A stretch of 64,000 nucleotides of DNA from VBOC01 sp035635475 (lineage in GTDB: Bacteria > Bacteroidota > Ignavibacteria > UBA10030 > SZUA-254): NCBI GenBank assembly GCA_035635475.1, contig DASQAZ010000117.1, positions 27,789-91,788 on the forward strand, given 5' to 3'. The translations under genes were made by a program, and so were the position numbers. Each line of letters starts with the position of its first letter. Position 1 is the first letter of the stretch. Below are positions 51,567 through 59,241 of the stretch, one piece after another. The notes below the pieces were generated by a model. The model had not been told where the DNA came from. It saw nothing but the letters and a program-made list of their open reading frames with translations, and did not search any database.

Positions 51567-52372
51567 TGTCTGGAAAAAAGTTTGAGTAAGCGTGCCGCTA
51601 ATCCGCTGCTCTCTTTATGTTCGGGTTCGATAACGCCTTCGATGTGAACTTTCGTCTTGATCTTATTGTAGGTGAAGAAGGCATAGGTCAGATCGGCATC
51701 GGAGTATTTTGATAAATCGGAGAAGAGGCGCCGTGACTCGAGCGCGATCCTCGGTTCGCGAATGTCCTTGTGGAGCATAAGATCGTTGTAATAATTCGTT
51801 ACCGGAATCAATCGATTGACCCCGGTCGATGAATCATAAACCCAGACGCGCCTGTCCACGGTGCAGAAGGCGAGAACCAGCCGGTCCGCAACCGACGTGA
51901 CGGGATGCATGCTGACTTCCCTTACCGCCTCTCCGCATTGCGGGCATCGGCGGCCGGGAATCCACGTTGAATAGGTCCACCTCCTCACCTCTTCGAATTC
52001 CGATGGGATTTCTTCGGAATGGTGGCTGACAATTTCCACAGAAATCTGGCCGTCCAACACTTCCCGCATGGTCACGGATAGCGTGCCGGTCTTTGTCTCG
52101 ATGGCGCCGTAGGCAAATACGGGCGCCAGCGGGTTGGATAAATCGGGTGTCAAGCCTTCGGGGCCAAGGATGATTTCCCCCTCCCCGCGCCTGCCCTTTC
52201 CAATCACCACCATGCCCCTGACCAGATCGTGATAGTGCCGGTAGCCGGGCCGATCGAGGGGAAGAATCCAATCCATCCACTCCCGTTCAAGAGGGGAGAT
52301 GGGCCTCGGATAACCCCGATCATCAGAACCGTCGCCCACCTTCACCTCGTCGGATGTTTCAATGAACGTCAC
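51563..52372 (-). CDS. unknown protein inside the Kdo/Lpt operon
   Basis: 269 residues, not recognised. It seems soluble and mixed alpha/beta, without a signal peptide. Notable stretches are SPLEREWMDWILPLDRPGYRHYHDLVRGMVVIGKG, a CPQCGE knuckle at about residue 144 and VWVYDSSTGVNRLIP. A third cysteine (AFCTVD) is nearby, so a metal site is possible but not shown. It lies 11 bp after kdsC and overlaps kdsD by ATGA, so it is certainly co-expressed with Kdo synthesis. Confidence 0.8.
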   Translation of the reverse strand: MTFIETSDEVKVGDGSDDRGYPRPISPLEREWMDWILPLDRPGYRHYHDLVRGMVVIGKGRRGEGEIILGPEGLTPDLSNPLAPVFAYGAIETKTGTLSVTMREVLDGQISVEIVSHHSEEIPSEFEEVRRWTYSTWIPGRRCPQCGEAVREVSMHPVTSVADRLVLAFCTVDRRVWVYDSSTGVNRLIPVTNYYNDLMLHKDIREPRIALESRRLFSDLSKYSDADLTYAFFTYNKIKTKVHIEGVIEPEHKESSGLAARLLKLFSRQ

Positions 52373-52383
52373 TTCTGCACCGA

Positions 52384-52902
52384 TTAGATAAGATTTTTTG
52401 CTTTTAATATGAGGTCAACTACTTCCCGGACGGCTCCCCTTCCCCCGCGCGCTCTTGCGACGTAGTCAACAAGGTCCCGTACAACCGGGACAGCATCGTC
52501 CGGAGCGGCGCTCAGCCCGACCGTTTTCAGCAGCGGCACATCGAGTTCGTCGTCGCCGATGAAGCAGACTTCCTTTTGATTGAAGCCGAGGCGTCCGCAC
52601 ACCTGGCGCGCGATAACCGTCTTGTCCTTCACTCCTTGATGAATCTCCGCAACGCCCAGCTCGCGGGCGCGTTTGGCGGTGGCTTTCGAGGAACGGCCGG
52701 AGACGATGGCGAACCTCAAGCCTTTTTGTGCCCCCCTCTCGATGCCGTACCCGTCATGAGCATCGAAAAGCTTGTACTCGCTCCCGTCATCCCCGTACAT
52801 GATCCGTCCATCGGTTAAGACGCCATCGACGTCCATGATGACCATCCGGATGGGTTTGCACTTGCCGCGCAGTTGCCGGCCGGTGGTTCGGTTAGATTGC
52901 AA
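52384..52902 (-). CDS. kdsC: 3-deoxy-D-manno-octulosonate 8-phosphate phosphatase
   Basis: 172 residues, the size of the tetrameric cap-less HAD phosphatase KdsC. VIMDVDGVLTDGRI (motif I), FAIVSGRSSKATAKRARELGV (motif II), then CFIGDDELDVPLLKTVGLSAAPDDAVP (motif III-IV) are complete. It dephosphorylates Kdo-8-phosphate. It overlaps the kdsA 3' end by 11 bp. Confidence 0.95.
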   Translation of the reverse strand: MQSNRTTGRQLRGKCKPIRMVIMDVDGVLTDGRIMYGDDGSEYKLFDAHDGYGIERGAQKGLRFAIVSGRSSKATAKRARELGVAEIHQGVKDKTVIARQVCGRLGFNQKEVCFIGDDELDVPLLKTVGLSAAPDDAVPVVRDLVDYVARARGGRGAVREVVDLILKAKNLI

Positions 52903-53716
52903 TCTTCTGCTTCACAATGTGATCGAGCGATACGACCTGCCGGAGCAACTCTTCGAGGCGGCTCAGTTTCAGTTGACTCGCGGCATCGCTGAGAGCACGG
53001 CGCGGATTTGGGTGTGTTTCGACGAACAGGCCGTCGATGCCGACCGCAACTCCGGCGCGGGCAATGGGGAAAATGAACTCTGGCTGGCCGTCACTCGAAT
53101 TCTTGCCGGCCCCGGGGAGCTGAACCGAATGCGTCGCGTCCAGAATCACGGGATACCCGGCGGTGCGCATGATGCTCAGCGATCGCATATCAACAACAAG
53201 ATTGTTATAACCGAAGCTGGCCCCGCGCTCGGTCAGCATGACGTTCTTGTTCCCGGTCGCCTCCACTTTTTCCGCCTGATGGCGCATGTCCTGGGGAGCC
53301 ATGAACTGACCCTTTTTGATATTGACCGGTTTGCCGGTTCGGCCGGCTGCGCGCAGAATGTCTGTCTGGCGGCAGAGGAATGCGGGAATTTGCAGGACAT
53401 CTGCTACCTCGGCAACCGGGGCCGCTTCCCGATCGGAATGAATGTCGGTGAGGACGGGGATATCGAATTCTTTCTTAACCTCCCACAGAATTGCGAGGGC
53501 TCTGTCCATCTCCAACCCCATGAATGCCAGGTTGCTTGTCCGATTGGCTTTCCGGTAGGAGGCCTTGAATATAAATGGAACGCGGAGCTTGTGCGCTACC
53601 ATCTGAATGCGCTCGGCGATCTTCAACGCCATCTCGCGTCCTTCAATGATGCAGGGACCGGCGATGAGGACAATCGGATTCCCCCCTCCGATTCTGATCT
53701 TGCCGATTCTAATCAT
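52892..53716 (-). CDS. kdsA: 3-deoxy-8-phosphooctulonate synthase
   Basis: 274 residues from the ATG giving MIRIGKIRIGG. An ATG at 53752 would add 12 residues, but the promoter at 53755-53783 places the transcript start downstream of it, so 53716 is preferred. Motifs: VLIAGPCIIEGREMAL, FKASYRKANRTS, DIHSDREAAPVAEVADVLQIPAFLCRQTD, MTERGASFGYNNLVVDMRSL and DATHSVQLPG. It condenses arabinose 5-phosphate and PEP. It heads the Kdo/Lpt group. Confidence 0.95.
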   Translation of the reverse strand: MIRIGKIRIGGGNPIVLIAGPCIIEGREMALKIAERIQMVAHKLRVPFIFKASYRKANRTSNLAFMGLEMDRALAILWEVKKEFDIPVLTDIHSDREAAPVAEVADVLQIPAFLCRQTDILRAAGRTGKPVNIKKGQFMAPQDMRHQAEKVEATGNKNVMLTERGASFGYNNLVVDMRSLSIMRTAGYPVILDATHSVQLPGAGKNSSDGQPEFIFPIARAGVAVGIDGLFVETHPNPRRALSDAASQLKLSRLEELLRQVVSLDHIVKQKIAI

Positions 53717-53754
53717 CCGGACTTCTGAGGCTGCCGATCTCTTCTCACGCATTC

Positions 53755-53783
53755 AAAGTACAAAAAAAAGCGAGGAATTTCAA
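53755..53783 (-). promoter_or_regulatory. sigma70-type promoter of the Kdo/Lpt operon
   Basis: On the minus strand TTGAAA, 17-bp spacer, TACTTT. It decides the kdsA start, since the ATG at 53752 lies before the predicted transcription start. Confidence 0.65.
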
Positions 53784-53826
53784 AGAGGAGAGGCTGCAGG
53801 GCGGTTGCTCATCCTCAAGAATTCGA

Positions 53827-53855
53827 TTGCTTATCTCACGGCTTCCGCGTATTTT
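53827..53855 (+). promoter_or_regulatory. sigma70-type promoter of ispE
   Basis: TTGCTT, 17-bp spacer, TATTTT. Nine bases separate the -10 from the ATG, so the leader should be only a few nucleotides. Confidence 0.65.
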
Positions 53856-53864
53856 GGTGCCACA

Positions 53865-54734
53865 ATGCTGGCCCTCAGGGCATACGCAAAGATCAATCTC
53901 GGGCTCCGGATACTCCGATTGCGAAATGATGGATACCACGATCTTGAGACGGTTTTTCATCGGATCAAACTCTTCGACGAACTCGAGCTTGAGAGGGCCG
54001 ATACCATCTCGATCGAATGTTCCCCGGCGGAGCTCCCTGCGGACGAACGTAATCTCAGCTACAAGGCGGCATTGCTCTTGCGGCAGGAGCTCGCGCGAGG
54101 GGATGGAGTACACATCAAACTGAGGAAGAACATCCCTCTCGGCGCGGGACTGGGGGGAGGCAGCTCGGATGCGGCGTCCGCGCTCCTCGGGCTGCTTCAA
54201 CTCTGGGAGGCGGCCCTCCCCATCGATCGGCTGCGCTCAGTCGCGGCGCAGCTCGGCTCCGACGTGCCTTTTTTCCTGGAGAAGGGGATGGCGTATGCAA
54301 CCGGGCGAGGCGATGTTCTCGACTATTTTCACGTCGAGTTTCCCTACTGGATCGTCGTTGTCAGCCCAAACATCCATATATCGACAGCATGGGCGTATCA
54401 AGAGCTGAAGAACAGTAAACGCGCCATTGGAAATGACCGGGTGGCCCGGTCCTCTCTCAAAGATCTGCTGATCGAAAACCTCAATGACCCCCGGATGCTC
54501 CAAAATCTCATCCGCAATGATTTTGAACCGATCGTCCTGGGGACCCATGATGCCGTGGTTCGTCTCAAGCGGGGGCTCTACGACGCCGGTGCAGATTTCG
54601 CGCAGCTTTCCGGAAGCGGTTCGGCCGTCTACGGTCTTTTTAAAACCGAAGCTGCTGCTCACTCGGCAACAGAGGCATTCTCCGGGGAGCACCTGGTGTC
54701 CACAACCCCTCCCAACTTCGATCCGGACGTCTGA
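53865..54734 (+). CDS. ispE: 4-diphosphocytidyl-2-C-methyl-D-erythritol kinase
   Basis: 289 residues from the ATG giving MLALRAYAKINLGLRIL, which is the standard start; the open frame back to 53607 is antisense to kdsA. GHMP kinase motifs: PLGAGLGGGSSDAASALLGLL (ATP loop), LGSDVPFFLEKGMAYATGRGD and LSGSGSAVYGLF. It phosphorylates CDP-methylerythritol in the MEP isoprenoid pathway. It overlaps the TonB receptor start (TGATG). Confidence 0.96.
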   Translation: MLALRAYAKINLGLRILRLRNDGYHDLETVFHRIKLFDELELERADTISIECSPAELPADERNLSYKAALLLRQELARGDGVHIKLRKNIPLGAGLGGGSSDAASALLGLLQLWEAALPIDRLRSVAAQLGSDVPFFLEKGMAYATGRGDVLDYFHVEFPYWIVVVSPNIHISTAWAYQELKNSKRAIGNDRVARSSLKDLLIENLNDPRMLQNLIRNDFEPIVLGTHDAVVRLKRGLYDAGADFAQLSGSGSAVYGLFKTEAAAHSATEAFSGEHLVSTTPPNFDPDV

Positions 54735-56755
54735 TGAATCTCCTGCCCGGCGCGAAGCTGCCGCTGGTCCTGGCCGTGATGATCTTTTCTCTTCCAAAAC
54801 CGGCTGGCTCCCAAGTATTGCCGTCCGACTCAACGAGGAGCGATACAACGCGGTCTATACGCCCGGATTCTCTCACGAAGTACCCGATCGCGATCGCGTT
54901 GGTGGGTTCGATCGACCGATCGATTGCACCCCGTCTTGTGATCGATGACTCAACGATGCACTTTTTGGACTACGAGTCGCTCGGCGACCTCGTCAGCGTC
55001 ATGCCGGGGGCATTCGTCTTCGGATTGGGAAGCCCGGGGCAGTTTCAGGGGCTCACGCTGCAGGGGCTCGGCGCGCGGGATATTGCACTCCTCGGCGGCG
55101 GCACACTTCTCAATAATCCGTCCTCCGGAATGTACGATCTGAATCTTTTCTCTTTAGAAGACATTGGCCGCATTGAGATCGTCTCCGGTATCCGCTCATT
55201 TCTCTACGGATTGAATTCCACCGGCGGGACAATTAATCTGGTGAACAAGAGCCTGAAGGCGCTCCATCCTAATTCTCACATACGATACAGCGAGGACGGA
55301 TACGGATACAGCGTGCTCGACGGCATGGTGAGTCAAAATATAAGCCGCGGTTTGAATATCACCGCCGGAATCCTGCACAGAACTGTCGATGGAAGATTTC
55401 TGAACACGGACGGTGATGCCTGGAGCGGCCGGGCGAGGCTGCGTTACAATTTGTCTGGCGAGGTGAGTCTCTTCGGTTCGGAAGTGTACAATCAGACCCG
55501 GCTCGATATGAACGGGGGGATCGACTCGACGACTCAGGCAGCGGATCGGTTTGATCGGATTCTGGCAAAGGTGCGGAATACGGACTCATATGAGAAGGTC
55601 TTCCGGCACGACATGCAACTCGGAATTGCCACGAACTTCCGGGCCGACTCGAGTGCGATCAACACGTTGACCTTTTACTATTCGACCAACCTCCGCGAAT
55701 ACCGCGACGAGGAAAACCGGCCGACTCCGAACATGACGTTCCTCCAACAGAATCAATACTCGCGGTGGTATGGGTTGAAGTTGGCGGAGCGCCGGCTCGT
55801 GAACGATGTCGTGATCGACGCCGGTGCCGAGATTCAGCACCGGAGATTCCTCATCGGCCCGCCCGGAGAGGACGGTTCGACGACATTGGGGCGGGAAGTC
55901 GGATCGACTGACTACAGTGCCTTTGCGAAATCTGATGTGCACTTCGCGGAGATGCTGCGGGCTTCAGCGTATGGACGAGTCGAGAGCTATTTCGATCAGC
56001 ACGAATTCTCGTTCGGCGCCGATGCAGCATGGAACCTATCCGACTGGTTGGAGCTATTCGGAGGTGCATCGCGATCCAGCCGGTTTCCCACAGCACAGGA
56101 ATTGTACGGGACGCCGGCGGCGGACTCTTCGACGATTTCAGGTGAGTCGGAGCGCCATTTGCTCGTCGAGGGGGGACTGAGGTCACGCCCCGGCCGCGCA
56201 TGCGCGTTTGAATTAACCGCTTTCCGCCGGACCGTTGAAAATCCTATCGTCGTCCGGCAGTCGAACGCTCCGCCAGTGATGCCCACTTTCGAATTTTACC
56301 GGGGCGAAACTCAATATCTGAGGGGGATCGACGGCTCTGCATCGCTCCGCTTCGGGAGTTTTCTTCTGGAAGGGAGCGCGCAGTATCTTGAAGTCCTCAC
56401 CGGAGATAATGTCGGGAATGAGTTTCCAAAATGGACAGGGCGCGGCGGGGCCTGGTTCCGGGATTCCCTTTTTGGGAGGCATCTGGATTTGAAGGCCGGC
56501 TTCCAGGGAAGGTTTTTCAGCTCGTTTCAAGGCCGTGGGTTCGATCAACTGGCCCAGATCGATGTTCCAACGTTGAATCCGGAAACGATTGATATGAATG
56601 GGACCGTTGATTTTCTCCTTATCGCGCACATCGGCAGCGCGTACGTTCATCTGGTCTGGGAAAACTTGTTCGACCGGCAGTATATCATGCGAATCTTCTA
56701 TCCGATGCCCGCGAGGAATATTCGTTTCGGGATCACCTGGGATTTTCTGGATTGA
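54734..56755 (+). CDS. TonB-dependent receptor-like outer-membrane protein
   Basis: 673 residues. A signal peptide (about 1-26) is followed by a plug domain (about 65-180: LGDLVSVMPGAFVFGLG, LQGLGARDIALLGGGTLLNNP, IGRIEIVSGIRSFLYGLNSTGGTINLV) and a 22-strand-type barrel ending in a typical aromatic tail (ITWDFLD). The barrel parts LFDRQYIMRIFYPMPARNIRFGI are family-typical. There is no N-terminal carboxypeptidase-like domain and no obvious TonB box. Cargo unknown. Starts within the ispE stop. Confidence 0.88.
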   Translation: MNLLPGAKLPLVLAVMIFSLPKPAGSQVLPSDSTRSDTTRSIRPDSLTKYPIAIALVGSIDRSIAPRLVIDDSTMHFLDYESLGDLVSVMPGAFVFGLGSPGQFQGLTLQGLGARDIALLGGGTLLNNPSSGMYDLNLFSLEDIGRIEIVSGIRSFLYGLNSTGGTINLVNKSLKALHPNSHIRYSEDGYGYSVLDGMVSQNISRGLNITAGILHRTVDGRFLNTDGDAWSGRARLRYNLSGEVSLFGSEVYNQTRLDMNGGIDSTTQAADRFDRILAKVRNTDSYEKVFRHDMQLGIATNFRADSSAINTLTFYYSTNLREYRDEENRPTPNMTFLQQNQYSRWYGLKLAERRLVNDVVIDAGAEIQHRRFLIGPPGEDGSTTLGREVGSTDYSAFAKSDVHFAEMLRASAYGRVESYFDQHEFSFGADAAWNLSDWLELFGGASRSSRFPTAQELYGTPAADSSTISGESERHLLVEGGLRSRPGRACAFELTAFRRTVENPIVVRQSNAPPVMPTFEFYRGETQYLRGIDGSASLRFGSFLLEGSAQYLEVLTGDNVGNEFPKWTGRGGAWFRDSLFGRHLDLKAGFQGRFFSSFQGRGFDQLAQIDVPTLNPETIDMNGTVDFLLIAHIGSAYVHLVWENLFDRQYIMRIFYPMPARNIRFGITWDFLD

Positions 56756-56761
56756 GGAGGG

Positions 56762-57298
56762 ATGGAGAGCGCCAGAATGGTGGTTAGTGTTTTCGGCAGC
56801 TCCCGCCCCCGTCCGGGAGAACCCGACTATCAAACGGCGTACGAACTGGGAAAAATGCTCGCCGGCGCGGGCTACACGGTCTGTAACGGGGGATACGGCG
56901 GAATCATGGAAGCGAGCGCCCGCGGCGCACGTGAAGCGGGTGGTAGATCCATCGGTGTCGTCACCGATTTCTTTTCACGCCAGGCAAACCCGTACATCGA
57001 CGAAACGATTATTGAAGTCACGATCGTCGACCGACTGCAGAAGCTTCTCCACCTGGGCGATGCGTATGTGATCCTCAAAGGAGGCACCGGCACGCTTCTT
57101 GAGCTCGCGGCGCTCTGGGAGTTTATGAACAAAGGCATCATGCCCCGGAAACCGGCAATCGCGGTGGGTGACTTTTGGATGCCGATTGTGGATCGAATCG
57201 CTCAGGCGCTCATTCAAGAAGGGTCCGAGCGCGCAAGCCGGTATGTGACGGTCGTGGGTTCTCCCTCAGATGCTCTCCTCATTTTGGGTGGGGGATGA
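56762..57298 (+). CDS. LOG-family (lysine decarboxylase-like) protein
   Basis: 178 residues. VSVFGSSRPRPGEPDYQTAYELGKMLA, CNGGYGGIMEASARGA and LKGGTGTLLELAALWEF match the LOG fold; the usual PGG-GT--E motif reads KGGTGTLLE. LOG proteins hydrolyse nucleoside monophosphates (cytokinin-type) in some bacteria. It follows the receptor by 6 bp, and its end overlaps the convergent toxin gene by 20 bp. Confidence 0.88.
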   Translation: MESARMVVSVFGSSRPRPGEPDYQTAYELGKMLAGAGYTVCNGGYGGIMEASARGAREAGGRSIGVVTDFFSRQANPYIDETIIEVTIVDRLQKLLHLGDAYVILKGGTGTLLELAALWEFMNKGIMPRKPAIAVGDFWMPIVDRIAQALIQEGSERASRYVTVVGSPSDALLILGGG

Positions 57299-57527
57299 TA
57301 TCATGGAGGTGGTAAGTACCACCCTCGATAGTAAAGTAAAAACGCCACCCTTTTGTCACCCGGGCCTGCCAGATTCCGCGTGCTTCATCGTATTTTTTCG
57401 CGCGAAGGGAAGGATGACGGAGATCGCGGGCAAGAAAAAGCAGGCGACGATCGAATGCGCGCTGGATATTGGCCGGTGCACTCTCGTAGCTGCGAAGAAA
57501 GCGATCGCTGTAGCGAAAGTACATCAC
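57279..57527 (-). CDS. RelE/ParE-fold toxin
   Basis: 82 residues. It begins with a YSDRFLRSYESAPANIQRAFDRRLLFLARDLRHPSL helix pair, has GIWQARVTKGWRFYFTIEGGTYHLHDII, the strand pattern of RelE/HigB/YafQ-type ribosome-dependent ribonucleases. It overlaps the antitoxin gene by 4 bp (ATGA) and would be made with it. The pairing with an AbrB-type antitoxin is unusual. Confidence 0.82.
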   Translation of the reverse strand: MMYFRYSDRFLRSYESAPANIQRAFDRRLLFLARDLRHPSLRAKKYDEARGIWQARVTKGWRFYFTIEGGTYHLHDIIPHPK

Positions 57528-57796
57528 GAAGCTTTGCGTTTTCTTCTGCGCCGGGCGTGGGAGTGGAGGGAACGGATCGCTTGCTTGGCGGTCGCGAAGG
57601 GACCGTAAGATCGGCCTTTTCGATAATCTTCGATGCTTTCAGCAAGCCGCTTTTCAACGAGGGCTTTCGGTGTAAGGATCAAACGGTCCTCAACGAGTTC
57701 GATCTCCAGATAGTCCCCCGGAGAGAGACCGAGTTGGTCGTGGAGTTTTTTGGGGATCGCGACTTGGCGGCTCACCCCTACTTTGACAGCAGCCAT
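57524..57796 (-). CDS. AbrB/MazE-type antitoxin
   Basis: 90 residues from the ATG giving MAAVKVGVSRQVAIPKKLHDQLG, chosen for the AAGGAG 8 bases upstream; the frame is open back to 57913. The swapped-hairpin SpoVT-AbrB domain (SRQVAIPKKLHDQLGLSPGDYLEIEL) is followed by a basic tail (RRRRKRKAS) that could bind toxin or DNA. Such proteins usually repress their own operon. Confidence 0.88.
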   Translation of the reverse strand: MAAVKVGVSRQVAIPKKLHDQLGLSPGDYLEIELVEDRLILTPKALVEKRLAESIEDYRKGRSYGPFATAKQAIRSLHSHARRRRKRKAS

Positions 57797-57836
57797 GGGG
57801 CACACTCCTTCTGATATTGTATTTTCATATAATTGT

Positions 57837-57865
57837 ATTATACGATATAAGACAGAGAGATGCAA
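57837..57865 (-). promoter_or_regulatory. promoter of the toxin-antitoxin pair
   Basis: On the minus strand TTGCAT, 17-bp spacer and a consensus TATAAT. AT-rich sequence with several TATA repeats lies around it, a likely binding site for the antitoxin. Confidence 0.75.
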
Positions 57866-57943
57866 GAGCGGGTTGACTGGCCGACTCTGCATGGTCACGT
57901 TGGTGTCCGACAACCAAAGGAATTATCGGGGCTCCGGTATTGC

Positions 57944-57972
57944 TTGACATACCCCCTAATTTTTCGTACTAT
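57944..57972 (+). promoter_or_regulatory. sigma70-type promoter of the RDD gene
   Basis: TTGACA, 17-bp spacer, TACTAT. It gives a leader of about 95 nt before the ATG at 58075. Confidence 0.7.
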
Positions 57973-58074
57973 CGTTCGAAGAATGCATTCAAACGATCAT
58001 TCCTTGTGCTCCGAAAAGCGAAATTGGACTTTCCACCTAAATCCTCCATCATAAACTAACTGGAGAAAGCTCCC

Positions 58075-58578
58075 ATGGAACAGATCGTCAATCAGCCACC
58101 GCCGATGCAGTCTGCCGGAGTACGTTACGCCGGATTCTGGAGACGCGTTGTCGCGTATATCATCGATGAACTCATCCTCGGCGTCTTCTCCTTCATTCTC
58201 CTCATTCCTTTCATCGCGATGATCGGACTCAGCGCATTCAGTAATCACGAGTTTGAGCCTGAGTCTTCTGCCGGCCTGGTCTTCGCGATGGTCTCGGCAT
58301 ACGCATTTGCAATATGCCTGATCATACTCGGCAAGTGGCTCTATTACGCCCTCATGGAGTCAAAAAAAGGGGCGACCCTCGGGAAGATGGCGATGGGAAT
58401 TCGCGTAACCGACATGCAGGGAAATCAGATCTCTTTCGCCCGCGCAACGGGGAGGTATTTCGGTAAGATTCTCTCTGGGCTTATTCTCGGGATCGGTTAC
58501 CTGATGGCGGGATGGACCCAGCAGAAACAGGCGCTGCACGACATCCTCGCCGGTTGTCTCGTCGTTTTGAAGCAATAA
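58075..58578 (+). CDS. RDD-family membrane protein
   Basis: 167 residues. YAGFWRRVVAYIIDELILGVFSFI carries the Arg and Asp-Asp positions that name the family (here IIDE), with three to four membrane helices; KGATLGKMAMGIRVTD and GRYFGKILSGLILGIGYLMAGWTQQKQALHDILAGCLVV are standard. Function unknown, possibly ion transport. It lies 6 bp before the next gene. Confidence 0.9.
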   Translation: MEQIVNQPPPMQSAGVRYAGFWRRVVAYIIDELILGVFSFILLIPFIAMIGLSAFSNHEFEPESSAGLVFAMVSAYAFAICLIILGKWLYYALMESKKGATLGKMAMGIRVTDMQGNQISFARATGRYFGKILSGLILGIGYLMAGWTQQKQALHDILAGCLVVLKQ

Positions 58579-58584
58579 CCCGCC

Positions 58585-59241
58585 TTGTCACCTGCCCTTG
58601 TGCCCCAGTTCCTCTTCAAGACGAAGTTTGACCTGACCGTTCTTCTCGGGAGGAAGGCGAAGAACGCGGCACAGCTCATCGAAGGGATCAAGGTTGTTCC
58701 CGGCTCATCGATTTACTTTCACACCCACAAGTTCTTGCAGCAACACCATTATCTCTCTCCCGAACCCCCCAACGACTTCGCCTACTGGGTCGCAAACGTG
58801 CTGAACGAACAGGCTCTCGGGGAAGAGCTCTCGAGCGTCGATATCATCCAGTTCAACACAATTTCAGATCTGAGGCAAAAATTCATCGCTGTGCTCGGCG
58901 ACTACCTTCAAACGTCCAGGCGCACGGTTGACGCGCCGCCGGGGGAGGAGTTTTACTTCATGGGATCACGGACATTCGTCGTGGAGACCCCCCACACCGC
59001 CAAAACCTTAAAGGAATTCAGGAGTTGCCTCGAGTCGGTGAGCGTCCATTCGCTCTACTATCACATATTTGATGCGAGGCTCCGGCTGGAACGGGAGCAA
59101 AACGACTTCTCCGAATGGTTCAGAAAACTTGGAAAAGAGAAGCTCGCAGAACAGATGTTGAATCTGGATCCATATACCCATACGCTTGAGGGGCTGAGAA
59201 AGAGGATTATTCAACTGGTAAAGGTTCATGATTCAGATTGA
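58585..59241 (+). CDS. DUF5752-family protein
   Basis: 218 residues from a TTG; a GTG at 58600 is an alternative. FKTKFDLTVLLG, GIKVVPGSSIYFHTHKFLQQHHYLSPEPPNDFAYWV and SVHSLYYHIFDARLRLEREQNDFSEWF match the DUF5752 pattern known next to trehalose- or glycogen-type sugar enzymes. No catalytic motif known. It overlaps the glycosyltransferase by 14 bp, so a partner or regulator role is plausible (inference). Confidence 0.8.
   Translation: MSPALVPQFLFKTKFDLTVLLGRKAKNAAQLIEGIKVVPGSSIYFHTHKFLQQHHYLSPEPPNDFAYWVANVLNEQALGEELSSVDIIQFNTISDLRQKFIAVLGDYLQTSRRTVDAPPGEEFYFMGSRTFVVETPHTAKTLKEFRSCLESVSVHSLYYHIFDARLRLEREQNDFSEWFRKLGKEKLAEQMLNLDPYTHTLEGLRKRIIQLVKVHDSD

Noticed and set aside
53607..53864. Upstream extension of the ispE frame
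   Set aside because: It is antisense to kdsA and lies before the ispE promoter.
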